The notes below the pieces were generated by a model. The model searched no databases. It saw only the letters and a program-made list of their open reading frames with translations, and was not told where the DNA came from. Of a stretch of 64,000 nt of DNA, positions 47,051 through 58,994 are shown in pieces. The position numbers and the translations under genes are program-made. Within the stretch, counting starts at the first letter, position 1. Each line of letters opens with the position of its first letter. Source of the DNA: Cochliopodium minus (Eukaryota; Discosea; Himatismenida; Cochliopodiidae); contig JAMYWO010000075.1 of NCBI GenBank assembly GCA_024220525.1, forward strand, positions 1 through 64,000. The letters run 5' to 3'.

Positions 47051-48108
47051 TTAATTTTTTGAAATGGTTTTTATTATTTCAAATAGAAGATATTTTGGAA
47101 TTCTCAAATTCTTTCCAAGAAATAACTTGTTGAAAATCAATAGTGTTTCTATTACCCTTTTGAAACCAGATAAAAAGAGAAAGTGTCTTTCTTGATTCCA
47201 GACTGTTCCTTCATTCTCATATTCCTCTAGTAATAGAACTACTTCTTTTCTGAATTTACAATCAGACTTGATTCTTTTCATACTACTACTATTCATTTTT
47301 GAAGATAAAAATGTTATTATTATATAAATAGGAGCATGAATGCAAGCTAAACAAAATGGGGAATCCATTAATGTAGAAACTTTACAAGAATCAGCACCCC
47401 TTTCTAAAAGATATCTAATTATTTTTTCTTTGTGATCGTCTCTAGACAACAAATGAAGAAGAGTAGTTCCATCTTCTTCACAGGCATTCAAATTTACCTT
47501 GTTCTCTGAAATGCATTTCCATAAAACATTCATATACTTTTTTCTAAACAAGCATATTATGAGGGGCTGATTATCTAAAATTGCATTTACGTCATGGCCA
47601 TGATCCAAAAACATTTTGATAGTATCCTCGTTGATTTTATTTTTGCCTAGAATATGAGAAATGATATTTCCATTAAACTTGAACTCAATATTGCAATTAG
47701 TTTTCTTTTCTAGGCATAATTTTATCAAATTTAGGTATATTTGTTTAGCAGTACAATTATAATAAAAAGGGGTCTTCTCGGAATCTTTTTCATCCACAAA
47801 ATTTGTTTCTACTCCAAACTCAAATAATACTGAAAATTCATTAGTCATATATATTATTTAATTTGTGATTGCATACCATTCAAGATTTGTGAAGAAATGA
47901 TTTTTTTAGCAAAACTGAAGGATACATATTTTAATATGGAAGATCCTTTTGAATTTTTGATGTTGCTTTCAACTTTTGATTCCAACAATTTTTTGAGTTC
48001 AAAAGTGTTATTTTCCCTGCAATATTTGGGTAATTTATGAAAAGTATCTAATTTGGGGCTATCTTGAAAGATTGGACCACTTTCTTCTGTATTGAGTGAA
48101 GAATTCAT
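47051..48108 (-). CDS. Ankyrin-repeat protein
   Basis: Two exons join through a 47-nt intron (47830-47876) to give ...SQILNVLFEFGVETNFVDEK. The product is about 336 residues. Divergent ankyrin repeats are visible: TIKMFLDHGHDVNAILDNQP, then VNLNACEEDGTTLLHLLSRD and KIIRYLLERGADSCKVSTLM. The last 80 residues (KFRKEVVLLLEEYENEG to LRIPKYLLFEIIKTI) look like a C-terminal helical box of the kind that follows ankyrin repeats in proteins that recruit ubiquitin ligases, but this is not certain. No membrane segments. Partner unknown. Confidence 0.75.
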
Positions 48109-48332
48109 ATCGAAACCAAAAATGAAATAAAGAAAAAATAAATCATAATTTTTAATTTCATAACTAATTTCAAAATCTCTTGTTTGGATAAATCCTGAAT
48201 TTTTCTCTAAACAAGATAAATCTGAATTATTTTCAATAATTAATTCAAAACTCTTTTTTTTTCTTGAACAAATAATGTTTTAAATAACAATATGTAAACC
48301 TCTTATAGAAAACTAATTTTTATAAACTGAAA

Positions 48333-51300
48333 TCATTTATTCATTGTTTTTGAATCCATCTCATTTCCTATTGCTTCGAGAATTTTGTTCTGATCTCTTC
48401 TTTTTTTCCAAAGTAAGAAGTAAATAATAAGGATTACTAAAATCGAAATTCCAAAAGCTCCAAGAACAAGTCTTTACAAAAATAAATGAAATAAATCAAA
48501 AATAACTTATTTATTTTAATTACCCTAATATCAATCCTCCAGAAAATCCTTTTTAAAAACAATTGATTAATTTCTAAAAAAAAAAATTGATCAAAATAAA
48601 CTACCACATTTTGAATTAACAGAGGAAGAAAAAGTAACTGAAAGTGTTCCTTGTTTATTATTAATGGTTGGAGTGATTTTATCACATTTATTGTTTTTGT
48701 AAGTTGGTTTTACAACAAATTGATTAGACTGTATGTTTACTTCCTTCTCAATATTTCTTTTACTATTACAAGACAAGCTGTCATTATAATAAACTAAAAC
48801 AATTGTCCTAGTTCCGCTTTTAGGTCTTTCAAAAAAAACTAAATTAATTTCTCCATTAAGTTTTAAACATCCAGTAATATTGAGTGCTCCTTTGTTAATT
48901 TTTTTTTTAATGAATAATAAATACTTTATTAATTTTTTTTTTTTTACCTATGTTATCTTCATTTGTGAAGCTATTAACAACTATTTCCAGAGAAGAACCT
49001 GATTGTTGATCAAAATTTCCAAAGATAGTAATTGAAGCTTGATACAATGTAAGAACAGAGCCTTGAGAACTAATGACATTGGATTGTATAACTTGATTTG
49101 TTTGATTGAGATTTATTTTTTCTAAAATAACTAGACTAGTATTCTGATTGGTGGGAATGAAAGAGTAACCCCATTTATTGTTTTTGACCAAACAAGAAAT
49201 ATTGTATTGACTTTCATCAACATTAAATCCTTTTATTTTTAAAAAGTTAACTTCTTTTTTCTTTTTTCTTTTTTTTTTTAAAAAAAAATTTTGGTGATAT
49301 TTTACCTTGAGTACCGCAATTTTCACAAAAAGGAACGTTGTATAAACAAGAAGAAGGAGAAGTGGTCGAAATAGTAATCGAAGGAGTTGTAGAAGGGAGG
49401 ATTGTCGTTGGAGAAACAGTAGAGGCAAATGGTGTTGTTGGTAACGATGTTGTTGGCAGAGAATCTGTTGGTATTTGTGTCGTGAAATAAGTTGAAGAAG
49501 GAGGTGTTGTTGGAAGGATAGTTTGACAACAAGAGCAACCTCCAAAATAATAAGGGTTTTCTAAATAAATAACCAAATTAAAATAAAAATAATTAATTTG
49601 AATCAAAAATAAAAAAAATTCTTTTTATTTAAATTAAATAAATAAATTAAAAAACTTTTTTACGTATTATTAATTTGTCTCCTGCCCAAATATTATTATT
49701 GAAATTATTGATAATGGTAAGGTAAAGATCCTCACAACTTTTTCCATAGGAAGCATTAGTCGCCTTAGATGGAGGCCCATTAAAAGAAGAGTAATTGCTC
49801 GTCACATTATTAAAAAATACATTTTCAAATTTTATATATCCGTTAGTTATTGAACCCACTGTCGAACCAGTAACATCGTCAGTGATAAAATAATTGACAG
49901 AATATGTATCTCTAATGGTCAAGTTGGAAGTCCCTTTTTTTTCCAAAATTATTTTAAATTGTTTTTAAATTTTTCTTTTTTAAGTTTAATTTTCAATATT
50001 TTTTAAATTTTCTTTTTTAATTTTTCATTTTTACCATAATAATCTCCGATAATTCCCCCTACCTGACAGAAACCACTCAAATTTGCTTTTGAATAAGAAT
50101 TTTCAATTAAATGGTTTTCATCGGTATTTCTAATTAAAAAAGAAATTAGTAAATTAATTAAAATTATTGAATTAAATTAAAAATTAAAAATAAAAAAAAT
50201 ACTAAAAATAATAAAAATAAAAAAATAAAAAAAAATAAAAAAAAATCGTTACGGATTATATTTTCCTACTATTCCCCCTATTCTAGCTTCTTGCCCAATT
50301 ATAGAAATAGATGATTCAACATACACTTGAATTAATTTTATGCTATCAGCATAACCAACAATTCCTCCAATGTTACACTTTCCTTTTATTACCCCATTAG
50401 TCATCCCACTTTTTGAAATGATTCCTGAGTTGACATTCGTTCTTCCAACAATACCGCCTAAATAAAATTTTAAATATTAAAATTAAAAAAAAAATAGTTT
50501 TAATTGAAAAATAATTGAAATTTAAAATTGTAAAAAATTTTTATTTTATTTAGTATCAAACTTTACCAACTTCTGAACTTCCTGACAAAACTGTTAAATC
50601 TGGGCGTGAAGGAAATCCAATGAAGTGACAATTTGTTACATTAACGTAATTTCCCGCTGATCTAATTTAAAATGAAGTTAAAAAATGAATGAATTTATTT
50701 AAATTAATAATAAATTTATAATTTTATAATTAGACATGTCCAAATGTTACAACTTTGTTAGCGGATATAATATTTTTACTAACAAAATTTAAACTGTTGT
50801 AATATTTTTGGACATCCCTATTTTATAATTTATAAATTTTTATTAAATTACCCTATAAATCCACCCACTTGATTCGAGAAAGGTGCTTCAATTATTGTAT
50901 TTTGGATTGTAGAATTATTGATAGTACAACCAATGCAATTTCCTATCAATCCTCCCACATTGTTTCCTGCAGTGACATTAATTACATTTGATATCGATTG
51001 ATCTGATGTTTTCACCATTATCCCATCTATTGAACAATTTCTGCAACTAACGAACAATATGGCAGAGGATCCATCGGATGTCACATTTATGTTGTTAATA
51101 ATTAAATTCTTTACTATTGCATTTGTTCCATTCATGAATAATGCACCCCCCAATTCCCTTGTAATTCTCAAATCATTTATATTAAACCCTTGGCCATCAA
51201 ACGTCCCTTTTTAAATATATGCTCAAAATTTTCAATTATTTATTTAATGGAAAGGAAGAAAATGTGAATAAAATTGAAATTCATTTGATAATCTATTTAA

Positions 51301-51715
51301 AGGAATGCATATAATTTTGATACCATTTCATTATCAAAATATTTATATATAGTATTATTTAAAAAAATAAATATTCAAAGTGATTCTTTTTGATCTTTAA
51401 ATCTATTATATCATCAACAATAGATTAAGAAGATCCAAATTTTATTGAAAATTAATAATTAAGAAAAGAAATTTCATTTTAAACGATGAAATATTTTATA
51501 TTTGTAAACAAATTACCATTGAAATTCAGATATGGATCAATTCCAGCTATTGAGTTTGAACAATCTATTGAATTGTTGAGTAAAAAATTTCCAGGAGTAT
51601 TTGATTGGAAATAATTCCTGAGGTTATCGCATGAATAGATTGTATTTTCATGGGAATCAGAAATAATCAGAAAAAAGAAAAATATTTTAAAAGGAATTGA
51701 CAATAGAATTCTCAT
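48333..51715 (-). CDS. Type I surface protein with GLUG-type beta-helix repeats and Ser/Thr-rich stalk
   Basis: Start at 51715 with a signal peptide (MRILLSIPFKIFFFFLIISD). After a ~300-nt first intron it reads LNFNG/TFDGQGFNINDLRI, then repeats ending VGGLIGNCIG, VGGFIG, VGGIVGRTN, IGGIVGYAD and IGGIVGKYN. These are GLUG repeats, found in bacterial and protist adhesins that form beta-helices. Downstream are a Thr/Ser/Pro-rich stalk (49360-49530, PTTSLPTTPFASTVSPTT), Cys-containing domains, then one membrane span (GFSGGLILGLVLGAFGISIL) and a short basic cytoplasmic tail to the stop at 48333. At least ten exons. The role is likely adhesion or cell-surface recognition. One intron (50662-50851) holds a 90-bp repeat, antisense to the gene. 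Exon borders around 49950-50270 are approximate. Confidence 0.8.
50731..50820 (+). mobile_element. MITE-like repeat, copy D, full length
   Basis: Same element as at 29637-29726, with few differences: left end TAGACATGTCCAAATGTTAC, right end TATTTTTGGACATCCCTA, TA at both borders. It lies in an intron of the GLUG gene, opposite to the gene's direction. Confidence 0.9.
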
Positions 51716-51851
51716 TTTTTTTTCTTCTTCAGAATTTTAAACCTAAAATCTATTTTTGTGAACAATTTTTAACTGACATATAATTCAATCAAAAAAAAAA
51801 ATGTTCCCGAAAAAGATTTAATTTCTCTTAAAAAAAAATATATATAAAAAA

Positions 51852-53721
51852 ATGGAAGAGAACAATGATTTGAATATCTTTGACAATTTTAGAAATAATG
51901 GAACTGATAGAAAGTTTTGGAAAGAAGATAAACCTCTATCCATCAAATATGACAAAACTCTCAATGAGAAGGAAGAGATGTTCGAGGAATATCTGAAGAC
52001 CTATTCCAAAGACAAGATACCCATCCCCAAACAATTGGAAAATGAATTGGAATGGATAGAATGGGATGAAAAGAAACAAGATAGGGTAAATCCAATAAAA
52101 GGGCTAATATATTTCAAACAATAGAAGATTACATAAACTGATTATGAGAGTAAATATCTAATATCTCAAGATTTATAGCATTCACTTCTTTGTATAAATT
52201 ATAAAAAAAACATATTAGGTGATAATCAATAAATTATTCTCAAATTATTGACATCAATTCATTATCAAAAATAGAATTATAATCATTCATGTCAATAAGC
52301 AATATAAAAAAAATTAAAAATAAAAAATATAAAAAAAAATTTAATTTCGTTGTAAAGGATTACATAGACGAGATTTTCGAACTGGCTCGGACGGAAAGTG
52401 TGGGATATTTCGGGATAGAGGACAAAGAGTTTTTCTTGTGGACAATAACAACCAACAGACCCAAATCCTTTCCAAACAGAGAAAATTGGGTAAAAAAAAT
52501 ATATGATTCAAATAAAAAATTTAACTAAAAAAAAATTAAAAGTAAAAAATTTTTAATTGATAAAAATATCTTTTGAAATTAAAAAAATTTTATCAATAAT
52601 TTTAAAATTACTACAAAAAAGGTAGCTTTGAAAAGTAAGAAAGCCCAAAAGATGATAGGATTTGTTTGTTGTAGAACTACCACCATCAAACTTCCAGAAG
52701 ATAGTGAAGATATCCCCGCAGCAGAAGCGAGAGCACTCTTCGTACATCCAAATTGGAGGAAGTTTGGAATAGCCGCCTTGTTAGTTGCGGAAATAGACAG
52801 GAACATTCGTAGATACCGAATTGGTAACTATGGAATTTTTACTGTCTCTTTCCCCATAATGATTCCTGTCACAAAAGCAAAGTATTACAAAAGAGGTATT
52901 TTATTATTTACAAAAAAATGATTCTTTTAAAAACTTTATTAGTTTTTTTAATTTAATTTATTTTAAATAAAAGTTTTTTCACTATTTTTCTCCTTTAATT
53001 TTTTTTTTTAGCACTGAATTTGCCCAGGTTGTTAGAACATAATTTATGGCAAATTTCTTCATCCTCAACCATTACAAGGGAACTCTACAAATTCTCTTTC
53101 TTAAAAGAGAAACAATATCTAAATAACAACAATGATAACAAAATAGACAATAAAATAATTGAAAATAAAGGAAATAAAAGCAATGATGAATCCAAATTTT
53201 TCGTAGAATTAAAAAATTATAATTTTAGAAAAATGGAAAAAGGAGATGTGAAAATAGTGATGAAACTTTTGAACGAATCTCAAAGAAAGTTCGAGATGTA
53301 TCACTTTTTTGATGATTTGGAGTTTTCTTACTATTTTTTAAATGGAGAGCATGATTACATGCATTCTTTTGTTGTTGAAAATAAAGACAAAAAAATAGTC
53401 GGTTTCACAAGTTATTATTTTCTTAGCGGGAACTTTCAAAATGTTAGAGATAAAAAATATAACAAAATTAATGCTGCTTGGAACTTTTATAACTTTGTTT
53501 GTGATGACTTTTCTTATGACAAACTCATTTATTTTAGTTTGTTGGATGCCAAGAAGATAGGTGCGGATATTTACATGATGTTGGACATTGGGGAAAGTCA
53601 CAAAGCTTTGCTTTCTCCCCATCTTCATTTCGAGCCTTCAGATGAACAACTAAATTACTTTGTTTATAATTGGAGATGTAAAAAGATTGGCAACAATGAT
53701 ATTTCCATTAATTTTTTGTGA
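51852..53721 (+). CDS. NMT: Glycylpeptide N-tetradecanoyltransferase (N-myristoyltransferase), divergent
   Basis: Four exons (51852-52085, 52358-52489, 52622-52895, 53012-53721) join in phase into 449 residues, the usual NMT size. Exon 1 gives DRKFWKEDKPLSI, matching the family's FW..QPVP start. Exon 2 gives DYIDEIFELARTE ... DKEFFLWTI, matching the segment before FLLWAL. Exon 3 gives AEARALFVHPNWRKFGIAAL, equivalent to the acyl-CoA-binding INFLCVHKKLRSKRLAPVL. Exon 4 gives ALNLPRLLEHNLWQI (SLNPRKLIEV in animals), later NAAWNFYNFVCDD and a C-terminus YFVYNWRCKKIG. NMT transfers myristate from myristoyl-CoA to N-terminal glycines of cytosolic proteins and is essential in eukaryotes. Several usually strict positions are changed (for example EINFLCVHKK reads EARALFVHPN), so it is a divergent or fast-evolving copy. 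Confidence 0.88.
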
Positions 53722-53792
53722 AAAAAAATAAAAAATGAAAAACTTTTTTTTATTTAAAAATAATTTAATAAATTATATACATTTTTTTGTTA

Positions 53793-56700
53793 TTATTTGT
53801 TATAAGTTTTTTTGTCTTTGTTCATTTTCCTTTTCATTGCATTCATTCTGGATTCAAGTTTTGCTTTTTTGTGAGAAGTGGAATAGTCCAACTCAATGAA
53901 AGAAGAGATTTTGATTCTTTTCTCAGAACAAGTGACCAACAAACATTCATCAGAAACCATTTTGGTGATTCCATTTGAATGAAAAGTGTGGGAGACTGAT
54001 TTGTTTTGTCTAATAGGATCTGGATCATCCCAAGTTTTCCAACAATAAACATGACTAGTACTTCCTGAAGTCATAAGTCTGTTATTGTATAAATCTAAAA
54101 CAAAAAAAATGTCAATTTTTTATTCTCATTTCATTTAATTGTAATTTGTTTACCAACTGTTGTTACACTCCCTTTCTTTTGGTTTAAAGTAGCAACAGGA
54201 GAAACTGAAAATTTTCCTTCTTCAAATTTTCTAATGTCCAAAACATTGATGTATCCTTCATTACTTCCAACAACAAGATTGTTTCCTTCAACTAATAAAA
54301 TTATGGGATAATTTAAAAAAATTGAAAAAAAAAAATGGTTTACCTGCTATTGAACGAATGATAGAGTTATAATTTAATTTATGAGCAAATCCTCTATTAT
54401 GTACTGGTTTTCTTCTATCCCAGAGTTTAACTGAAAATTTTTTAATTTTTAATTGTAATGTGGTTGTATTTAATAAATAAAAAATAGAGTACCAGTTTTA
54501 TCCCAACTTCCACTAAAGAACATGTTTTCATCTTTGGAACCATTATACCCTTTGTAAAAAATAAAAATTAATTGTTTTCATTACAAAAATTATTTACCAT
54601 TCCAAAAACACACACAAGAAACGGAATCAGAGTGAGCGCTCTCTATTTTTTCTTCAACACTAAAAGTTTGGAAATTAGTGATTGATATTGCATTATCGTG
54701 AGAACTTGTGACACATTTTGTATCTCCCATAATTATTCTTGTTGGCTGAATGAAAAAAATTTTTAAAACAAAATAATCAATAAAAATTTTAATAATAAAT
54801 TAAAAATTTGAAATATAAAGTAAAAAAATTTTAAAAATAAATTAAAAGTTGGTGATAAAAAGTATAAAAAATTTTTTACTTCAAAATTATGGATTTTGGA
54901 GAATTTGTGGATCAATTTTCCAGTGGAGAAGTTCCATATTTTCATGAACAAATCACAAGAGCCAGATATAATGAACCTTTCATCACTGGCAGTTGTAGTG
55001 ATTGGACCTAAATAATTAAAAAAAAAATAAAAAAAAATACATTCTAAAAGTTTAATTTCTATTATTAATTTGACAAATTTAAAAAATTTTTTAATAAAAA
55101 ACTGAACAAATTAATTTTTTTTGTTTGTTTATTTTTACCATCATGAGCAGTATTGATCATATAGTTTTCTACGGTTCCCTTTCCGTTTCCGACAATTTCT
55201 ACATTATAAATTTGAGAACCACAAGAGTAGACCAAGTTGCTTTTGGGATGGGAGTAAACCAAATTGATGTCTGCTATTGTTTCTGCTTTCTTTTCTCTTT
55301 TCACCAGTTCCAATCTTGATTTCTGGTAGTTTCTTCTTGCTATGTAACCATATTTCGCACCATACTTTTTCTTGATTTAAAATATATAAATTAAAAAAAT
55401 AAAAATAAAAATAAAAAAAAAAAAAATAAAAATAAAAAATAAAAAAATAAATAAATAAATATAAAAATATAAAAACAAAATAAAAAATAAAAATCAAAAA
55501 TAAAAATCAAAATGTAAAAATAAAAATAAATAAATAAATAATAAAAATGTACAAAATATAAAATAAAATTATAAAAATAAATATAAATGAAAATTTTTAC
55601 ATGTCTTCTGTGTAGATGTTGTAACCAAACTTGGACTTGAAAAAATTGTTCCAGAAAAAATCGTTTTGTTGATAGATTCGGAGAAGGGATGGCAAGTGTT
55701 CATGAAATGCATCACATCCAACTCTTCTTCCAAATTACAAGCGACTCTATTATGAATAAGTTTCCTTCAAAAAAAAAAATTAGTAAAAAATAAATAAATA
55801 TTAAACAATAAACATAAATAATATAATTAAAAAATAAAAATGAACAATAAACATAATAATTTTTAACAATAAAAAAATTCACAAATTTATTTACCCCAAT
55901 CTGTAAAAATCACTGTTTTGTTGTTCTCTTTCTTATTTCTCGAGCTACTCTTTCTTCCTTTTCTAAAAAAATGTAATTAAAAATTTACTCGACAAAGAAA
56001 TTTGGAAAAAGAAAGATACCCCTGTCAAAGAAATTCAAGGAAAAATCTTTTATTGTCTACCACTTCGTAATGAAAACCAAAATTTCCACATCCTTTTTTG
56101 GAAAAATAAATTAAAAATAAATAAATAAGTCAAAAGAAAAATTAAAAATAAAATCAAAAATTAAAATTTTAAATTTTTTTATACCACAAACGCAGTAATC
56201 GTTTCCAAAGTTGGCGGATATTGATGTGTTTTTGTACTTTAAAGATACAGTAGGATAAAGAATCATGTTGGCTGGAATATCTGTGAAAGCAACTCCCAAT
56301 TCTTCTCCATTTTTCGTGTATGACATTTTTCCTGAAAAATAATAAAAAATCAAATAAAAATAAAATATAAAAAATAAAAATCAAAAAGAAATGAAAAACT
56401 TACCTTCTTTTCTATTAACCCATACACCCACAAAATCTTTCTTTTTTAATTTTTCACCATATTTTTTCCATTGTGAATTGTTTCCAACTGAACCTGTGTA
56501 GCTGTGTTAATTGTTCAAAAAAGTTAAAAAATGTTGTTTTAGCGGATATTTTTTTCACGTCAACAAAAAAAAAACAAGTTTTTACCTGTCCATTGCCCAT
56601 GACTTTGGTGTTCCTCCTAATTCGAAATATTGATCTTTTTGCATGAAATTCTGTTTCAAATCTTGTTCTGAACAAACTCCAATCAAAATTCCTCCTTAAA

Positions 56701-57064
56701 AAAAAAAGCAAAATATAAAATTAAATCAATATTTTGTTTGGGGGAAAAGAATTCACCTGTCTTTTGGACATATATTTCGAAATATTGTTGATAATCATTT
56801 TCTGTATAGTTTGGCAAAATGAAAGGAATCGCAAATGCCGATCCTATAGTGTTTTCTGAATAAATTTGATATCAAAATTTGTAATGATAGCTGAAAAGAA
56901 TGATATCCAATTAATTTGATTTACCTGTTTGTTTTCTAACAAATTTTTTATTTTCATTGATTTTTTAAAATTTAACGCTAAAATTTTTAATAAGATATTT
57001 ACATTGTTTTTCCCAAATCCATTATCTCAATGAATGAGGATGATATTAATTGTGGATCAAACAT
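53793..57064 (-). CDS. SPRY plus WD40-repeat protein, possibly with an F-box
   Basis: From ATG 57064 (MFDPQLISSSFIEIMDLGKT), small exons lead into a SPRY domain: GSAFAIPFILPNYTENDYQQ, GILIGVCSEQDL, WAMDRYTGSVGNN, KDFVGVWVNRKEGKMSYTKN and ISANFGN (56100-56870). A helical stretch around 55620-55960 (DWGKLIHNRVACNLEEELDV, MHFMNTCHPFSESI) has the spacing of an F-box but is not conclusive. WD40 repeats fill 53793-55330: SKSNLVYSCGS-like strand, DERFIISGSCDLFMKIWNFS, MFFSGSWDKTVKLWDRR, NNLVVGSNEGYINVLDIR and RLMTSGSTSHVYCWKTWDDP. The likely role is a substrate adaptor of a ubiquitin ligase or a scaffold. One exon seems to be only 11 nt (near 56926-56936). A long (A)nT-rich tract at about 55376-55600 lies in an intron. 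Confidence 0.78.
55376..55600. repeat. A-rich low-complexity tract
   Basis: About 220 bp of short A runs broken by T (units like aaaaataaa and aaataaat). It lies within an intron of the SPRY/WD40 gene on the minus strand. Nothing else is visible in it. Confidence 0.7.
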
Positions 57065-57121
57065 TTTATTTTTATTTTTTTTTAAATTATTATGAAAAAG
57101 AAATTTTCTTTTAAACAATGA

Positions 57122-57157
57122 TTAGAGATATCTTTTTATCTAAAGAGATATCTCTAA
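57122..57157. repeat. Perfect 12-bp inverted repeat
   Basis: ttagagatatct and agatatctctaa are separated by 12 bases in the divergent spacer between the SPRY/WD40 and ATP23 genes. It could be an operator-like site, a hairpin or the remnant of a small transposon. The whole spacer (57065-57491) holds no supported exon. Confidence 0.6.
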
Positions 57158-57392
57158 CTAAATCATTTTTTTAAATTAGAATAAATGAAGAATAAATAAA
57201 TTTTTAAAAAAAAAACAATATTTCAGTTTATAACAAAACATTTGAGTTTTCATGTTAAAGATTTTAGAAATTGAAAGTGTTTGAGGATTACTTATTAAAT
57301 GGATTTGAAACAATCTAAACATCATAAATCTTCAAGACGAATAAAATTCAAAAATCTTTCAGGATTGGAAAAGTTTTAAACTTTGTTTCTTT

Positions 57393-57447
57393 CTTTTGAC
57401 CAAAACAACAGACTTTTTAATTTTTCAGATTGTTCTTTTGGTCAAAA
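57393..57447. repeat. Inverted repeat upstream of ATP23
   Basis: ttttgaccaaaacaa (57393-57407) is mirrored by ttgttcttttggtcaaaa (57430-57447) with a three-base insertion. It lies 45-100 bp before the ATP23 start, so it would fall in the promoter or 5' untranslated region. Confidence 0.5.
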
Positions 57448-57491
57448 TCATATCAAATGAATTTTTAAACTTTAAATAAAAAAAAAAAAAA

Positions 57492-58423
57492 ATGGCAGAA
57501 ATGCAAGATTTTGATCACATTCCTGGTGCATCATATTTAAATAGACCAATGTTCAAATCAGAATTCATATGCCAACAAAAAATCAGAAAATTGCAAAAAG
57601 ATCAACTTTTCTCCTATTTCGATGGAAAGATCAAAGAGAAAGAGTATCATCATTCCATTCCATCAATTCATAATTTAGTCACATTAATATAAATTTTAGA
57701 AACTATAAAATAATATCTTTATTATGGATGATATTGTTATTATAGAAAATCCAATCTTATATTCAATTCATTTTTATTGTTTATTAACAAAATATATAAT
57801 TTTTTTCTTCCAATCAAGAAAGACTATCAATTATACTTGCTCTGATACATTCAACGATTCATTGGCATCTTTTAATCTAGATACGAATGAAATAATAATA
57901 AACTGGAGATCTGTGAAGAACGAAATAGAATTGTATATCAATCTCAAACATGAATTGATACATGCTTATGATGTAAGGAAAAAATAATCAATAATTTTAA
58001 ATTCATTGGTTTAATGTACTCATAATTAAATGATATCATTATAATCTCAATTCAAAACATATCCATTCATTATATTAAAGCATCTTGTCAATCAAATAAA
58101 TATATTTTTTTTTTTTTGTTAAGTATATCATCGATGAATTGCCTATCAAGACAGATATTGGAGAAGCATCATGTTCAGAGATCAGAGCATCAAAATATTC
58201 ACATTGTTCATCATTAGAAGGAGAGAAAAAATCAGAATGTGTCAAGAAAATGTCAAAGCAATCCATCATGATGTCCTGGGACATTGATGACACGAATGCA
58301 AGTAATCTAATCAATCAATGTTTCGATAGATGTTACAGTAAATCTGATCCCTTTGTACTTCTCAAGCAAAAAATGGAACAAGGAGGTGATTCAATCAATA
58401 TTGTCAATGATGATCATAAATGA
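57492..58423 (+). CDS. ATP23: Mitochondrial inner-membrane metalloprotease ATP23 (peptidase family M76)
   Basis: Exon 1 (57492-about 57678) gives EFICQQKIRKLQKDQLFSYF, like the Cys-containing N-terminal helix of Atp23. Exon 2 (about 57831-57972) gives YTCSDTFNDSLASFNLDTNE and the zinc-binding HELIHAYD. A 151-nt intron follows, then exon 3 (58124-58423) with GEASCSEIRASKYSHCSSLE, ECVKKMSKQSIMMSW and CFDRCYSKSDPF. These are all family hallmarks, including the conserved cysteines that form disulfides. Atp23 matures Atp6 and helps assemble the F1Fo ATP synthase from the intermembrane space, so the organism should have oxidative mitochondria. The donor site of intron 1 (gtcaca) is weak, so that junction is uncertain. 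Confidence 0.88.
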
Positions 58424-58994
58424 ATTGCCACATTATCTATTTTTGTTCAAATCTCTATAAATAATATTTATAATCTCGCCTCTTTTTTTTAAATGTATTG
58501 CAATTGATTATATCATTCTTCAACTTATTACATCTATCCATTGGATAATCAAATTAGTTATCCATTTATCATCTCATTTTCAATATGATATTATTTAGCT
58601 TAATTTTTGTTTAAATCTTCCATAAATAGAAATTGAAACTATTCACAATATTCTTTATAAATTCTAATTCCATTCTTGATTTGATCCATTTTTATCTTTC
58701 TTCTCAATCTTTTTTTTTTAATTTCTCTTTTTTCAAATATAAAAATAAATAAAAAAAAATTTCTATATCAAATCAAAAGAAACAAAGGTAAAGAAATAAT
58801 CCCTATTTTACTTCAAAAATTCAAATTTATTCCTCTATATTTAAATAAATACTCAAATAATTTAATAATCAATTTAAAATATTGGATAAATTATTTTATA
58901 CAGCATATCCTACAAATATAAATTCCCTATATATTTAAAATTTAAGACATATTTGTGATATTAATTTTTCTTTTTTAATCGTGTTTATATAGGA
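58424..58994. other. Spacer between ATP23 and the small unknown gene
   Basis: 571 bp, A/T-rich. No supported exon; a non-coding 5' exon for the next gene is possible because a tatatag acceptor-like site stands just before its ATG. Confidence 0.4.
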
